Positions 40,956-49,900 of a stretch of DNA of 64,000 bases are shown here, piece after piece. A program made the translations under genes and the position numbers. Under the pieces are notes generated by a model, which saw nothing but the letters and a program-made list of their open reading frames with translations, did not search any database and was not told where the DNA came from. The stretch comes from an uncultured Oscillospiraceae bacterium (GTDB taxonomy: Bacteria > Bacillota > Clostridia > Oscillospirales > Oscillospiraceae): positions 62,001 through 126,000 of the forward strand of contig CATKZP010000005.1 in assembly GCA_949841355.1 (NCBI GenBank). Reading direction: 5' to 3'. How positions within the stretch are numbered: the stretch's first letter is position 1; each line of letters opens with the position of its first letter.

Positions 40956-43370
40956 ATGCAGGACACGAACCTCAGACCCCGCCGCTCGGACGGCAAAAAC
41001 AATCGAAGCCTGTTCCGGCGCACCATCTTTCTGATGGCGGTGCTGGGGGTGGGGATATTCCTGCCCCTGGTGTACCGGCTCTACCAGCTCCAGATCGTGG
41101 AGCAGGAGGACTGGGAGCGGCGGGCCGCCACCCAGCAGACCCGAAGCATCTCCGTGCCCGCCAACCGGGGCACCATCTACGACCGGGAGGGCCGGGCCAT
41201 GGCCATGTCCGCCACGGTGTATAAGCTGATCCTCTCACCCCGGGGGGTGGTGGGGTCCATCGACAAGGAGAAGTATAAGGACAAGGAGAAGAATCTGGAC
41301 GAGACCGCCTATGAGAAGGCCCTGTACGACCTGCGGGAGACCATCGTGGACGGCATCGTGGACCTGTTTGGCTACGACGAGGAGCGGCTTTGGACGCGCA
41401 TCGAGCGCACCAGCTCCGGCTATGAGGTGCTCTACTACGAGCTGGAGGAGGAAGATGCGGAAAAGGCCCGGCAGTTCATCGGAGAAAACCGGCTGTCCGG
41501 CGCCCTTCAGCTCACCCCCAGCAGCAAGCGGTATTATCCCTTCTCCTCCATCGGCTCCCACGTGCTGGGCTACATGGGCCAGACGGAGAGCAGCGGTGAG
41601 AATATGGTGGGGAAGGACGGCATCGAGGCGCTGTACGAGGGCGCCCTGTCCGGCGAGCTGGGAAGGGTGGTCACCTCCAAAAACGGCTGGGGCCAGGAGA
41701 TGATCTCCGGCTATGAGATGTACTTCGACGCCCAGAACGGCTACGACGTCCACCTCACCATCGACGAGCGCATCCAGGCCATGCTGGAGCAGACCCTGGC
41801 GGAGGGCATCGAGACCTACGACGTGCAGGCGGGGGCCTTCGGGCTGGCCATCGACCCCCAGACCGGGGCGGTGCTGGCCATGGCCAGCTCCCCGGACTTC
41901 GACCCCAACAACTGGGGCGTGCTGCTCAGCGAGGCCCTTCAGGAGCAGGTGGAGCAGGTAAAGACGGAGGAGGGGGACGACGCGGCCGACGCCGCCTGGA
42001 AGGAAGCCTGGAACAAGCAGATGCGAAACCGCGTGCTCAAGGAGACCTATGAGCCCGGATCGGTGTTCAAGCCCATCACCGTGGCCATCGGGCTGGAGGA
42101 GGGGGTCATCTCCCTGGACAGCACCTACAACTGCAGCGGCTCCAAGAAATTCCCGGGGGTGGAGAAGCCCATCAACTGCCACAAGAAAGGCGGCCACGGC
42201 CAGCAGAATCTCACCAAGGCGGTGGGCAATTCCTGCAACGTGGCCCTGATGAACATTGCCGAGGAGATCGGACCGGAGATCACCTGGAAATACTGGCAGG
42301 ACTTCGGCTTGATGGAAAAGACCGGCATCGACCTGAGCGGCGAGGAAAAGGGCATTTTCTGGACGGAGGAGCACTTCAAGAGCATCAACGCATCGCTGGA
42401 GCTGGCCACCAGCTCCTTCGGCCAGCGCTTCAAGGTGACCCCTCTGGAGATGATTACCGCCTTCGCCGCCGTCATCAACGGCGGGCACCTGCTCCAGCCC
42501 TATGTGGTGCAGTCCATCACCGACGGGGACGGGAATACCACCTTCTACCACGAGACGGTGGAGGTGCGCCAGGTCATCAGCGAGTCCACCTCTGAAAAGA
42601 TGCGGGGCATCCTGGAGAGCGTTGTGGCCAACGACTCCGGCCACAACGCCTCCCAGATCGGCTACCGCATCGGCGGCAAGACGGGCACCTCGGAGCTGCT
42701 GGACCGGAAGAACGAGCCAGGCTACAACAAGGACGTCATGTGCTCCTTCATGGGCTTCGCCCCGGCGGACGATCCCCGGGTGCTGGTGCTGGTGGTGTAC
42801 GACACGCCCAAGCGTTCCAGCGTCGGCTCCAGCTACACCGCGGGCGGCACCTACATCAGCGGCGGCAATATCGCCGCGCCCATGGCGGGGGCGCTTATCG
42901 CCAACATCCTGGACTACATGGGCATCGAGAAGCAGTACAGCGCCGACGAGCTGGCCGGAGCCGCCGCCCCCATGCCCTACGTGGTGGGCAGCGAGCTGAC
43001 GGTGGCCAAGGGCGCGGTGCAGAGCGCGGGCTTTGAGTGCCGCACGGTGGGCACGGGCAATGTGGTCACCCATCAGGTGCCCGCCGCCGGCGTGTCCATC
43101 CCCGGCGGGTCCAACGTGATCCTCTACCTGGGGGAGGAGGCCCCCGACGGCCAGGTGGCCACCCCCGACCTGGAGGGGCTGAGCCCTGCGGCGGCCAAGA
43201 CGAAGCTGGAGGAGCAGGGGCTGTTCATGCGGGCCACCGGCGTGGTGGACTACACCGACTCCTCGGTGGTGATGGCCGCCCAGTCGGTGGACGCGGGGAC
43301 CATGGTGACCCCAGGTACGGTGATAGAGGTCCGCTTTGTCAGCGATATTGAGTATGGCGACCATGCCTGA
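40956..43370 (+). CDS. spoVD: Class B penicillin-binding protein, SpoVD/PBP2x type with PASTA domains
   Basis: A monofunctional transpeptidase that cross-links peptidoglycan with the FtsW/SpoVE glycosyltransferase. The 804-aa protein has an N-terminal membrane anchor (about 20-42) and the PBP dimerisation domain (SVPANRGTIYDREG). Catalytic motifs are S369-x2-K372 (YEPGSVFKP), S426-C-N (GNSCN) and K575-T-G (GGKTGTS). Two C-terminal PASTA repeats (about 665-735 and 738-800) follow. It is the only such PBP in the cluster, so it may serve vegetative septation, spore cortex or both. ATG 40956 follows ATAGGAGGACCCC. Confidence 0.93.
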   Translation: MQDTNLRPRRSDGKNNRSLFRRTIFLMAVLGVGIFLPLVYRLYQLQIVEQEDWERRAATQQTRSISVPANRGTIYDREGRAMAMSATVYKLILSPRGVVGSIDKEKYKDKEKNLDETAYEKALYDLRETIVDGIVDLFGYDEERLWTRIERTSSGYEVLYYELEEEDAEKARQFIGENRLSGALQLTPSSKRYYPFSSIGSHVLGYMGQTESSGENMVGKDGIEALYEGALSGELGRVVTSKNGWGQEMISGYEMYFDAQNGYDVHLTIDERIQAMLEQTLAEGIETYDVQAGAFGLAIDPQTGAVLAMASSPDFDPNNWGVLLSEALQEQVEQVKTEEGDDAADAAWKEAWNKQMRNRVLKETYEPGSVFKPITVAIGLEEGVISLDSTYNCSGSKKFPGVEKPINCHKKGGHGQQNLTKAVGNSCNVALMNIAEEIGPEITWKYWQDFGLMEKTGIDLSGEEKGIFWTEEHFKSINASLELATSSFGQRFKVTPLEMITAFAAVINGGHLLQPYVVQSITDGDGNTTFYHETVEVRQVISESTSEKMRGILESVVANDSGHNASQIGYRIGGKTGTSELLDRKNEPGYNKDVMCSFMGFAPADDPRVLVLVVYDTPKRSSVGSSYTAGGTYISGGNIAAPMAGALIANILDYMGIEKQYSADELAGAAAPMPYVVGSELTVAKGAVQSAGFECRTVGTGNVVTHQVPAAGVSIPGGSNVILYLGEEAPDGQVATPDLEGLSPAAAKTKLEEQGLFMRATGVVDYTDSSVVMAAQSVDAGTMVTPGTVIEVRFVSDIEYGDHA

Positions 43371-43881
43371 GCGGAGCGCGAAGGCGCCGGTGGCCGTGGT
43401 GGGCCGGGGTGGGACCATCACCGCCGCGCTGCTGCGCACCCTGGTGCCCGGGCCGGTGGTGGAGCTCACCCCCTGCCAGGCGGCGTTCTATGAGGGCCGG
43501 TGCCGGGCGGTGGTGGTGGAGAACTTCGAGCCGCCCCCGGAGCGGACGCTCAGCGGCTGCGCCGCCGCCCGGTGGGCGCTGGCCCCCCGGTCCGGCGTCA
43601 CAGTGGTGGGGCTGGATGACCCGGAGGGCCGGCGGCTGGCCGCCAGCAGCGGCGCGGTGTACGGCTACTCCGACGGGCGGCCCCAGGCCGACCTGACGGC
43701 GAAGAATGTGCGCCTGCGGGGAGAGCGGCTGGAGTTCGTGGCCCTGGCGGGGGGCGAGCTGGCCCGGGTGCGGGTGAGCGCCGGACCCCGACCCCGGCTG
43801 TATGACCACCTGGCGGCGCTGGCGGGGGCGCTGGCCCTGGGGGTGCCCCTGGGGGAGGCGGCCAGGCGGCTGAGCGGCTGA
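43363..43881 (+). CDS. Degenerate Mur-ligase-like protein (no catalytic P-loop)
   Basis: A 172-aa protein in the murE/murF position. Its N-terminus VAVVGRGGTITAALLRTL lines up with the Mur ligase ATP loop (GTNGKTT), but the GKT is replaced by GRGGTIT (residues 14-20), so ATP binding should be lost. Later segments fit the end of the Mur ligase central domain: VVGLDDPEGRRLA (82-93), ADLTAKNVRL (109-118) and the helix HLAALAGALALGVPLGEAARRL (149-170). The whole C-terminal ligase domain is missing. It overlaps the PBP gene by 8 bp (start ATG 43363, or 43354). It could be a scaffold or pseudoenzyme, or a decaying relic; the open frame and normal codon use argue for retention. Confidence 0.65.
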   Translation: MPERSAKAPVAVVGRGGTITAALLRTLVPGPVVELTPCQAAFYEGRCRAVVVENFEPPPERTLSGCAAARWALAPRSGVTVVGLDDPEGRRLAASSGAVYGYSDGRPQADLTAKNVRLRGERLEFVALAGGELARVRVSAGPRPRLYDHLAALAGALALGVPLGEAARRLSG

Positions 43882-43921
43882 GCACACGCGAAATACAAAA
43901 GAGAGTGCGGAGGAGAAAACT

Positions 43922-44911
43922 ATGGTACGGATATTACTGGCGGCAGCGGCTGCCTTTGTGATCTCGGCGGCGGTGGGCTGGGTGCTCATCCCCATCCTGC
44001 GGGCCCTGCACGCGGGCCAGTCCATCAAGGAGATCGGTCCCAACTGGCACAAAAACAAGGAGGGCACCCCCACCATGGGGGGCATCATGTTCATCGTGGC
44101 GGCCGCCGCGGTGGTGCTGGCCTTCGGCTGGCAGGACATGGCCGGGGGGAGCTGGCAGGCGCTGTATGTGCTGGGCTTCGCCCTGGTGTGCGGCGCCATC
44201 GGCTTCATCGACGACTACGCCAAGATCCGCAAGCACGAGAACACCGGCCTCACCGCCGGGTGGAAGTTCCTCTTGCAGCTGGCGGCGGCCATCGCGTTTT
44301 TGACGCTGCTCAACAGCACCCACCACCTGACCCCCAACCTGTATATCCCCTTCGTCAACGTCTATCTCCCCCTGAACTGGGGGGTGTATCTGGTGTTCGC
44401 GGCCTTCGTCATCGTGGGCTGCGTCAACTCCGTCAACCTGACCGACGGGCTGGACGGCCTGGCGGGCAGCGTGACGCTGGCGGTGTCGGTGTTTTTCGCG
44501 GCGCTGTCCCAGTGGTGGGACAAGGGCGCGGTGGGGGTGTTCGCCGGGGCGCTGGCGGGGAGCTTGCTGGGCTTTCTGGTGTATAATTTCCACCCCGCCA
44601 AGGTGTTCATGGGGGACACCGGCTCCCTGTTCCTGGGAGGCGCGGTGTGCGGCATGGCCTTCGCCCTGGACGCGCCGCTGGTGCTGGTGCCGGTGGGGGT
44701 CATCTACATTGCCGAGACCATGAGCGACATCATCCAGGTGGGCTACTTCAAGCTCACCCACGGCAAGCGCATCTTCCGCATGGCTCCCCTCCACCACCAC
44801 CTGGAGCTGGGCGGGTGGAGCGAGGTGCGCATTGTGCTCACCTTCACGGGCATCACCGTGGCCTTCTGCCTGCTGGCCTTTGTGGGGGTCATGTACCGGT
44901 ACGCAATCTGA
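43922..44911 (+). CDS. mraY: Phospho-N-acetylmuramoyl-pentapeptide-transferase
   Basis: MraY transfers phospho-MurNAc-pentapeptide to undecaprenyl phosphate, making lipid I. The 329-aa polytopic membrane enzyme has about ten helices and the signature loops PTMGG, FIDDYAKI (aspartates binding Mg), NSVNLTDGLDGLAG, FMGDTGSLFLGG and the histidine loop PLHHHLELGG. ATG 43922 follows GCGGAGGAGAAAACT. Confidence 0.97.
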   Translation: MVRILLAAAAAFVISAAVGWVLIPILRALHAGQSIKEIGPNWHKNKEGTPTMGGIMFIVAAAAVVLAFGWQDMAGGSWQALYVLGFALVCGAIGFIDDYAKIRKHENTGLTAGWKFLLQLAAAIAFLTLLNSTHHLTPNLYIPFVNVYLPLNWGVYLVFAAFVIVGCVNSVNLTDGLDGLAGSVTLAVSVFFAALSQWWDKGAVGVFAGALAGSLLGFLVYNFHPAKVFMGDTGSLFLGGAVCGMAFALDAPLVLVPVGVIYIAETMSDIIQVGYFKLTHGKRIFRMAPLHHHLELGGWSEVRIVLTFTGITVAFCLLAFVGVMYRYAI

Positions 44912-44913
44912 GA

Positions 44914-44926
44914 ATTGGTACAGCTT
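44914..44926. repeat. Partial copy of the 24026-24102 repeat arm
   Basis: ATTGGTACAGCTT, three bases after the mraY stop, is identical to part of the inverted-repeat arm at 24088-24100. No full second arm is seen nearby. Confidence 0.5.
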
Positions 44927-44993
44927 TTGAGAAATCAGGATCAAAATGGGGGCCTCCGCGGCGCTCGGGAGCGGCGCGGACCGGCCGCCGACA

Positions 44994-45009
44994 TGTTTCA
45001 CGTGAAACA
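44994..45009. promoter_or_regulatory. parS: ParB-binding parS site 2
   Basis: TGTTTCACGTGAAACA inside an 18-bp perfect palindrome (44993-45010), identical to parS site 1, 17.8 kb away. It lies in the mraY-ftsW gap, 33 bp before the ftsW start, where murD is found in other Firmicutes. Confidence 0.93.
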
Positions 45010-45041
45010 TCAGTTTTAGAAAAACGAAAGGGGTGAGTCCC

Positions 45042-46274
45042 ATGGCCAGGAAAGCCAAACGAGATTTGACCATCGAACAAAAGCTGGCCCGGGGGCCCAT
45101 CGACCTGCCCTTTCTGGCGCTGGTGATGCTGCTCACCGCCGTGGGGCTTATCATGGTGCTGTCCGCCTCCTACGCCTCGGCCATGCTCAACCTGACGCCC
45201 AAGGTCACCGACACCGGCGGGGACCCGCTGTACTACTTCAAGCGGCAGTTCGGCTTTGCGATGCTGGGGGTGGGGGCCATGTTCGTCATCTCCAAAATCG
45301 ACTACCAGCACTTCCGCTGGATGTCCGTGTTTGCGCTGGGGGGGTCCATCGTGCTGATGGCGCTGGTGTTCGTCCCCGGTATCGGCAGGTCCGGCGGCGG
45401 CGCGCTGCGGTGGGTCAGCATTTTCGGCATCCGCTTCCAGCCCTCGGAGATCGCCAAGGTGGGCGTCATCATGTTTTTCTCCGCGGGGCTGTCCAAGCGC
45501 ACCGGCCAGGTTGGCCCGCCCAAAAAGTGGAGCAAGCGCACCTTCACCGGACGGATGGCCGCCCGGCTGGACCGGGTGGGCCTGCTGGAGCTGATCCCCT
45601 ACGGGCTGGTGCTGGCGGTGGTGCTGGGCATCATCGCCATGCAGCACCACATGTCCGCCATGGTGCTCATCGTGGTGGCGGCGGCGTCGGTGCTGTTCGC
45701 CTCGGGCATTTCGCTGGGCTGGTTTGCCGCCGGCGGGGCGCTGGTGAGCGGTGCGCTGGTGTGGATCATCACTCAGACGGAGTATATGACAGAACGCGTC
45801 ACCATCTGGCGGGACCCCTTCAGTGACCCCAAGGGCGACGGCTTCCAGCCCATCCAGTCCATGACCTCCATCGGCTCTGGCGGCCTTTTGGGGGTGGGGC
45901 TGGGCAACAGCAGGCAGAAGTACGCCTTCCTTCCGGAGGAGCACAACGACTACATCTTCGCCATCGTGTGCGAGGAGCTGGGCATGGTGGGGGCGTGCGT
46001 CATCATAGCGCTGTTCGCCCTGCTCATCATCCGGGGGTTCTGGCTGGCCCTCCACGCCAGGGACCGGTTCGGGACGCTGCTGATAGTGGGCATCACCTCA
46101 CTGACGGCGTTCCAGACCTTCTTCAACATCGGCGTGGTCACCAACTTCCTGCCCCCCACCGGCATTTCGCTGCCGTTTTTCAGCTATGGCGGCACGGCCC
46201 TGGCCATTCAGCTGGCGGAGATGGGCATGGTGCTCAGCGTATCCAGGCAGATCGCCGCCCCCAGGGCGGAGTAG
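45042..46274 (+). CDS. ftsW: SEDS glycosyltransferase FtsW/SpoVE
   Basis: A SEDS-family membrane enzyme that polymerises lipid II together with the class B PBP encoded upstream. The 410-aa protein has about ten helices and SEDS landmarks: VMVLSASYA-like helix 1 (LIMVLSASYASAM), GIRFQPSEIAKVG, DPKGDGFQPIQSM, GLGNSRQKYAFLPEEHNDYIFAIVCEELG and TGISLPFFSYGGTA. ATG 45042 lies 8 bp after AAAGGGGTG. FtsW versus SpoVE cannot be separated by sequence alone; cluster position favours a division role. Confidence 0.94.
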   Translation: MARKAKRDLTIEQKLARGPIDLPFLALVMLLTAVGLIMVLSASYASAMLNLTPKVTDTGGDPLYYFKRQFGFAMLGVGAMFVISKIDYQHFRWMSVFALGGSIVLMALVFVPGIGRSGGGALRWVSIFGIRFQPSEIAKVGVIMFFSAGLSKRTGQVGPPKKWSKRTFTGRMAARLDRVGLLELIPYGLVLAVVLGIIAMQHHMSAMVLIVVAAASVLFASGISLGWFAAGGALVSGALVWIITQTEYMTERVTIWRDPFSDPKGDGFQPIQSMTSIGSGGLLGVGLGNSRQKYAFLPEEHNDYIFAIVCEELGMVGACVIIALFALLIIRGFWLALHARDRFGTLLIVGITSLTAFQTFFNIGVVTNFLPPTGISLPFFSYGGTALAIQLAEMGMVLSVSRQIAAPRAE

Positions 46275-46286
46275 GAGGAAAGGGGG

Positions 46287-46318
46287 CCCCGCGAAAGCGC
46301 CTTTCAGCTTTCGTGGGG
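46287..46318 (+). other. Hairpin immediately upstream of the murG ribosome site
   Basis: CCCCGCGAAAG (46287-46297) pairs with CTTTCGTGGGG (46308-46318, one G-T pair). The right arm runs into GGGGAGAGG, the murG Shine-Dalgarno, so folding could affect translation. Confidence 0.45.
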
Positions 46319-46328
46319 AGAGGACGAT

Positions 46329-47441
46329 ATGAAGATAATCTTTACCTGCGGCGGCTCGGCGGGGCACGTGAACCCGGCCCTTGCCGTGGCCCAGCAGTTC
46401 GAGGCCCGCCACCCCGGCTGTGAGATTCTGTTCGTGGGGGCGGAGCGGGGGATGGAGCAGCGGCTGGTGAGCCAGGCGGGCTACCCCATCGAGACGGTGA
46501 AGGTGTCCACCTTTGAGCGCGCCTGGAGCTGGAAGGTGCTCAAGCACAACGTGGGCAGCGCCTTCAAGCTCCCCGTGGGACAGCGGGAGGCGGCGGCCAT
46601 CCTCAAACGCTTTCAGCCTGACCTGGTGGTGGGGACGGGGGGCTACGCCTCCTACCCGGCGGTCCACGCCGCGGCGAAGCGGCGTATCCCCTGCGCCATC
46701 CACGAGTCCAACGCCTACCCGGGCCTCACCACCCGGGCGCTGGCCAACAAGGTGGACCTGGTGATGGTGGGCTTCCCCGAGGCGGCGGAGTACTACAAGG
46801 ACGCCAAGCGGGTGGCCGTCACCGGCACCCCGGTGCGGGGGGAGTTCTTCACCCTGGACCGGGAGCAGGCCCGGCTGCGGCTGGGGCTGCTGGACAGCCA
46901 GCCCTTGGTCATCTCCTTCTGGGGCTCCCAGGGGGCGGGGCATATGAGCGGCAAGACGGTGGACTTTGTGGAGCGCTGGGCCGCTGAGGGACGCCGGTTC
47001 CACTACATCCACGCCGCCGGGCGGGACTACGAGGACATGACCGCCGAGCTGGCCAAGCGGGGCGTGGCGGTGGCGGACGGCGAGGTGCGGCCCTACATCG
47101 ACGACATGCCGGTGGTGATGGCCGCAGCCGATCTGGTGATCTGCCGGGCGGGGGCGTCCACCATCGGGGAGCTCACCGCCCTGGGCAAGCCCGCCATTCT
47201 GGTGCCCTCCCCCTTTGTGGCGGCCAACCACCAGTTCAAAAACGCCAAGGTGCTGGCCGACCGGGGCGGGGTGGAGCTGGTGGAGGAAAAGGACTGCACC
47301 GGGGAAGGGCTGTACCGCACGACGCTGGAGCTGCTGGCGGACGGAAACCGCCGGGCGGCCATGGGGAGGGCGCTGAAGGAGCTGGCCGCTCCCCACGCGG
47401 CGAAGGATATCTACGAAAACCTCGTCAAGCTCATAAAATAA
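46329..47441 (+). CDS. murG: Lipid II synthase MurG
   Basis: MurG adds GlcNAc from UDP-GlcNAc to lipid I on the inner membrane face, giving lipid II. The 370-aa GT-B enzyme has the N-terminal glycine loop CGGSAGHVNPAL (residues 5-16), HESNAYPGLTTRAL, a C-domain glycine loop (WGSQGAGHMSGKT) and the acceptor/donor segment CRAGASTIGELTALGKPAILVPSPF. ATG 46329 follows GGGGAGAGGACGAT. Confidence 0.96.
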   Translation: MKIIFTCGGSAGHVNPALAVAQQFEARHPGCEILFVGAERGMEQRLVSQAGYPIETVKVSTFERAWSWKVLKHNVGSAFKLPVGQREAAAILKRFQPDLVVGTGGYASYPAVHAAAKRRIPCAIHESNAYPGLTTRALANKVDLVMVGFPEAAEYYKDAKRVAVTGTPVRGEFFTLDREQARLRLGLLDSQPLVISFWGSQGAGHMSGKTVDFVERWAAEGRRFHYIHAAGRDYEDMTAELAKRGVAVADGEVRPYIDDMPVVMAAADLVICRAGASTIGELTALGKPAILVPSPFVAANHQFKNAKVLADRGGVELVEEKDCTGEGLYRTTLELLADGNRRAAMGRALKELAAPHAAKDIYENLVKLIK

Positions 47442-47500
47442 CGGCGCAAAGGCCATCCGCATAGAATGAATCGAGATTTCTTCTATGGGGAGGCTTTACC

Positions 47501-48757
47501 ATGAGCGTGATGTATCTACGGGGTGGCGCCCCCTTGGAGGGCAGTTTGGCCGTCCACGGCGCGAAAAACAGCGTGCTGCCCATTCTGGCGGCCTGCCTGC
47601 TGGCCCGGGAGCCGGTGACGCTGCACAACTGTCCCCGGCTCACCGACGTCACCGCCGCGCTGGGCATACTGCGCCAGCTGGGGTGCCGGGCGGAGCAGGA
47701 GGGGCACACCGTCACGGTGGACCCCGCAGGGGCGTCGGGCTGCTCCATTTCGGAGGATCAGATGCGGGCCATGCGCTCGTCCATCATCTTCCTGGGGCCG
47801 ATGCTGGCCCGGATGGGAGAGGCCCACCTTACTTATCCCGGCGGGTGCGAGCTGGGCCCACGGCCCATCGACCTGCACCTGAGCGCCATCCGGGCCATGG
47901 GGTGTGCGGTGAGCGAGGATCGGGGCATCCACTGCCAGGGACGGCCCCAGGGGGGCGAGATCCAGCTGTCCCTGCCTAGTGTGGGGGCCACGGAAAACGC
48001 CATGCTGTGCGCGGTGGGGGCGTCCGGCCCCACCACCATCGCCAACGCCGCCCGGGAGCCGGAGATCGGTGATCTCCAGAGCTTTCTCAACCTGCTGGGA
48101 GCCCGCGTGAGGGGGGCGGGGAGCTCCACCATCACCGTGGAGGGGGGGCGCATCCTCCACGGCGGGGAGTACGCCGTGATGGGGGACCGCATTGTGGCGG
48201 CCACGCTGCTGTCCGCCGCCGCCTGCGCGGGCGGCCGGGTGCGGCTGAGCGGGGTGGATTGGCGGCATCTGGCCACGGTGCTCTCCGTGTTCCACCAGGC
48301 GGGGTGCCGGGTGGAGAGCAGGATGGAGTACGTAGAGCTGGTCCGGGACCGGGACGTGCCGCTGAAGGGAGCGCCCACCATCCGCACCGCGCCCTACCCA
48401 GGTTTTCCCACCGACGCCCAGGCCCCCGTCATGGCGGCGCTGGCCGCGTCTCAGGGCTGCACGCTGTTTGTGGAGACCATGTTCGACAGCCGCTACCGCC
48501 ATGTGCCCGAGCTCATCCGCATGGGCGCGGACATCACCACCGAGGGGCGTGTGGCCCTGGTGCGGGGGGTGGAGCGGCTGCGCGGGGCCCGGGTGGAGGC
48601 CAGCGACCTGCGGGGCGGGGGAGCGCTGGCGGCCGCGGCCCTGGGCGCGGAGGGAGTCACCGCCCTGACGGGCTTGAACCACATCGACCGGGGCTATGAG
48701 GACTTGGAGGAGATGCTCCGCGCCCTGGGAGCCGATGTGGAGCGCCGGGAAGCGTGA
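47501..48757 (+). CDS. murA: UDP-N-acetylglucosamine 1-carboxyvinyltransferase
   Basis: MurA transfers enolpyruvate from PEP to UDP-GlcNAc, the first committed step of peptidoglycan synthesis and the target of fosfomycin. The 418-aa protein has K22-N23 (HGAKNSVLP), the catalytic loop cysteine C116 (TYPGGCELGPRPIDLHL), FPTDAQAPVMA and FDSRYRHVPELIRMGA. Having Cys rather than Asp in the loop predicts fosfomycin sensitivity of the enzyme. Its last codons form the start of an 83-bp direct repeat. Confidence 0.95.
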   Translation: MSVMYLRGGAPLEGSLAVHGAKNSVLPILAACLLAREPVTLHNCPRLTDVTAALGILRQLGCRAEQEGHTVTVDPAGASGCSISEDQMRAMRSSIIFLGPMLARMGEAHLTYPGGCELGPRPIDLHLSAIRAMGCAVSEDRGIHCQGRPQGGEIQLSLPSVGATENAMLCAVGASGPTTIANAAREPEIGDLQSFLNLLGARVRGAGSSTITVEGGRILHGGEYAVMGDRIVAATLLSAAACAGGRVRLSGVDWRHLATVLSVFHQAGCRVESRMEYVELVRDRDVPLKGAPTIRTAPYPGFPTDAQAPVMAALAASQGCTLFVETMFDSRYRHVPELIRMGADITTEGRVALVRGVERLRGARVEASDLRGGGALAAAALGAEGVTALTGLNHIDRGYEDLEEMLRALGADVERREA

Positions 48758-48971
48758 GGACAGCCGCGCAGGGGAGCTTGGACCGAAGCGAGGACAAAAG
48801 CCGGCCCGCCGGGTGACGGCAGACGGCTTTTGCCCGGGTCGGAGGGAAAGCGACCTGCGGCGCGGCCAGTCCGAGCGTGACAATATAAGAAGCGTGAGGA
48901 CAGCCGCGCAGGGGAGCTTGGACCGGAGGGAGGACAAACGCCGGCCCGCCGGGTGACGGCAGACGGCTTTT
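48749..48971. repeat. 83-bp direct repeat pair at the murA-divIB junction
   Basis: 48749-48831 and 48889-48971 are 80/83 identical, with a period of 140 bp. The first copy starts inside the last codons of murA; the second is intergenic. The spacer shares GTCGGAGGG, CGACCTGCGGCG and AGCGTGACAA with the region upstream of uvrC. It fits a tandem duplication of a GC-rich non-coding element. No gene is supported between 48758 and 48998. Confidence 0.9.
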
Positions 48972-48998
48972 TGATCGAGGGAAACGGAGGTGACCACC

Positions 48999-49775
48999 AT
49001 GGCAAGACAGCGCAAGCACAGCCGGCCCAGCCGCCGGCGAGGCCGCTTCGGCGGGCTGTATAAGGTGCTGTCCGCTCTGCTCATCGCTGGGGCGGTGGTG
49101 GTCGCCTGCGTGGTTTTTTTCCGGGTGAACGCCGTGGAGGTGACGGGCAATGTGCGCTATACCATCCAGGAGGTGGTGGACGCCTCCGGCGTCAAAACCG
49201 GGGACAATCTCATAACCCTGTCCAGAAGCCGGATCTCCACAAGCATACGCGCCCAGCTGCCCTATGTGGAGAGCGTGAGCATCCACCGCGCCTACCCGGA
49301 CAAGCTGGTGATCCGGGTGACGGAGCGGGTGGCGTCGGCCTCGGTGGACTCCGCCGAGGGGCGCTGGCTCATCTCCTCCCAGGGAAAGCTGCTGGAAAAG
49401 GACAACGGCAGCGTCAAGACCGTCCAGATCATCGGGCTGACGGCGGTGAGCCCCTATGCCGGGGGAACGCTTCAGACGGCGGAGGATGAGCAGATCACGC
49501 TGGACTATGTAAAGCAGCTGCTGTCGGCGGCGGAGACCCACGGGATGCTGGAGCAGTGCACCCAGCTGGACTGCTCTGCGGCCACCTCCATGACGCTGTA
49601 TTACGGCATTTATCGCATCAAGATGCCCCGGGGCGGGGACTATGATTACCACGTGCGCCTGACGCTCAAGGCGTTGGAGGAAGGGCTGTCCAGCGGAAAA
49701 ATGCAGCAGGGGCAGAGCGGCCTGCTGGATCTGACGGTGGTGGAGAACAAGGCGCGTTTCATCCCAGACCACTAA
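48999..49775 (+). CDS. divIB: Cell division protein DivIB/FtsQ
   Basis: A bitopic divisome protein that stabilises FtsL/DivIC and regulates septal synthesis. The 258-aa protein has a basic cytoplasmic tail, one transmembrane helix (about 22-41) and an external POTRA domain ([25 protein letters not shown], about 43-112). A beta domain follows. ATG 48999 lies 8 bp after ACGGAGG; GTG 48990 overlaps that site. It ends the operon before ftsZ, which has its own promoter. Confidence 0.88.
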   Translation: MARQRKHSRPSRRRGRFGGLYKVLSALLIAGAVVVACVVFFRVNAVEVTGNVRYTIQEVVDASGVKTGDNLITLSRSRISTSIRAQLPYVESVSIHRAYPDKLVIRVTERVASASVDSAEGRWLISSQGKLLEKDNGSVKTVQIIGLTAVSPYAGGTLQTAEDEQITLDYVKQLLSAAETHGMLEQCTQLDCSAATSMTLYYGIYRIKMPRGGDYDYHVRLTLKALEEGLSSGKMQQGQSGLLDLTVVENKARFIPDH

Positions 49776-49802
49776 AAAATTTCTCCAATACGCAACTTTC
49801 TA

Positions 49803-49831
49803 TTGACCCCATAGGGAAAAAAGGGTACAAT
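49803..49831 (+). promoter_or_regulatory. Sigma-A promoter for ftsZ
   Basis: -35 TTGACC (49803-49808), 17-bp spacer, -10 TACAAT (49826-49831). It gives ftsZ a transcript independent of the mraZ operon, with a leader of about 63 nt. Confidence 0.8.
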
Positions 49832-49900
49832 ACAACAAGATATAGCTTTGCGCTTGAGATGGATAACAATTCGTTGTTTTACATAGGAGGATCATGGGTT

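Noticed and set aside
47460..47487. Inverted repeat CATAGAA…TTCTATG before murA
   Set aside because: Seven-bp arms with a 14-base loop and no promoter in the right position; could be chance.
48696..49150. Reading frames in the murA-divIB repeat region that translate to repeated Arg/Pro-rich peptides
   Set aside because: They arise from the 83-bp direct repeat; no start with a ribosome site and no recognisable domain.
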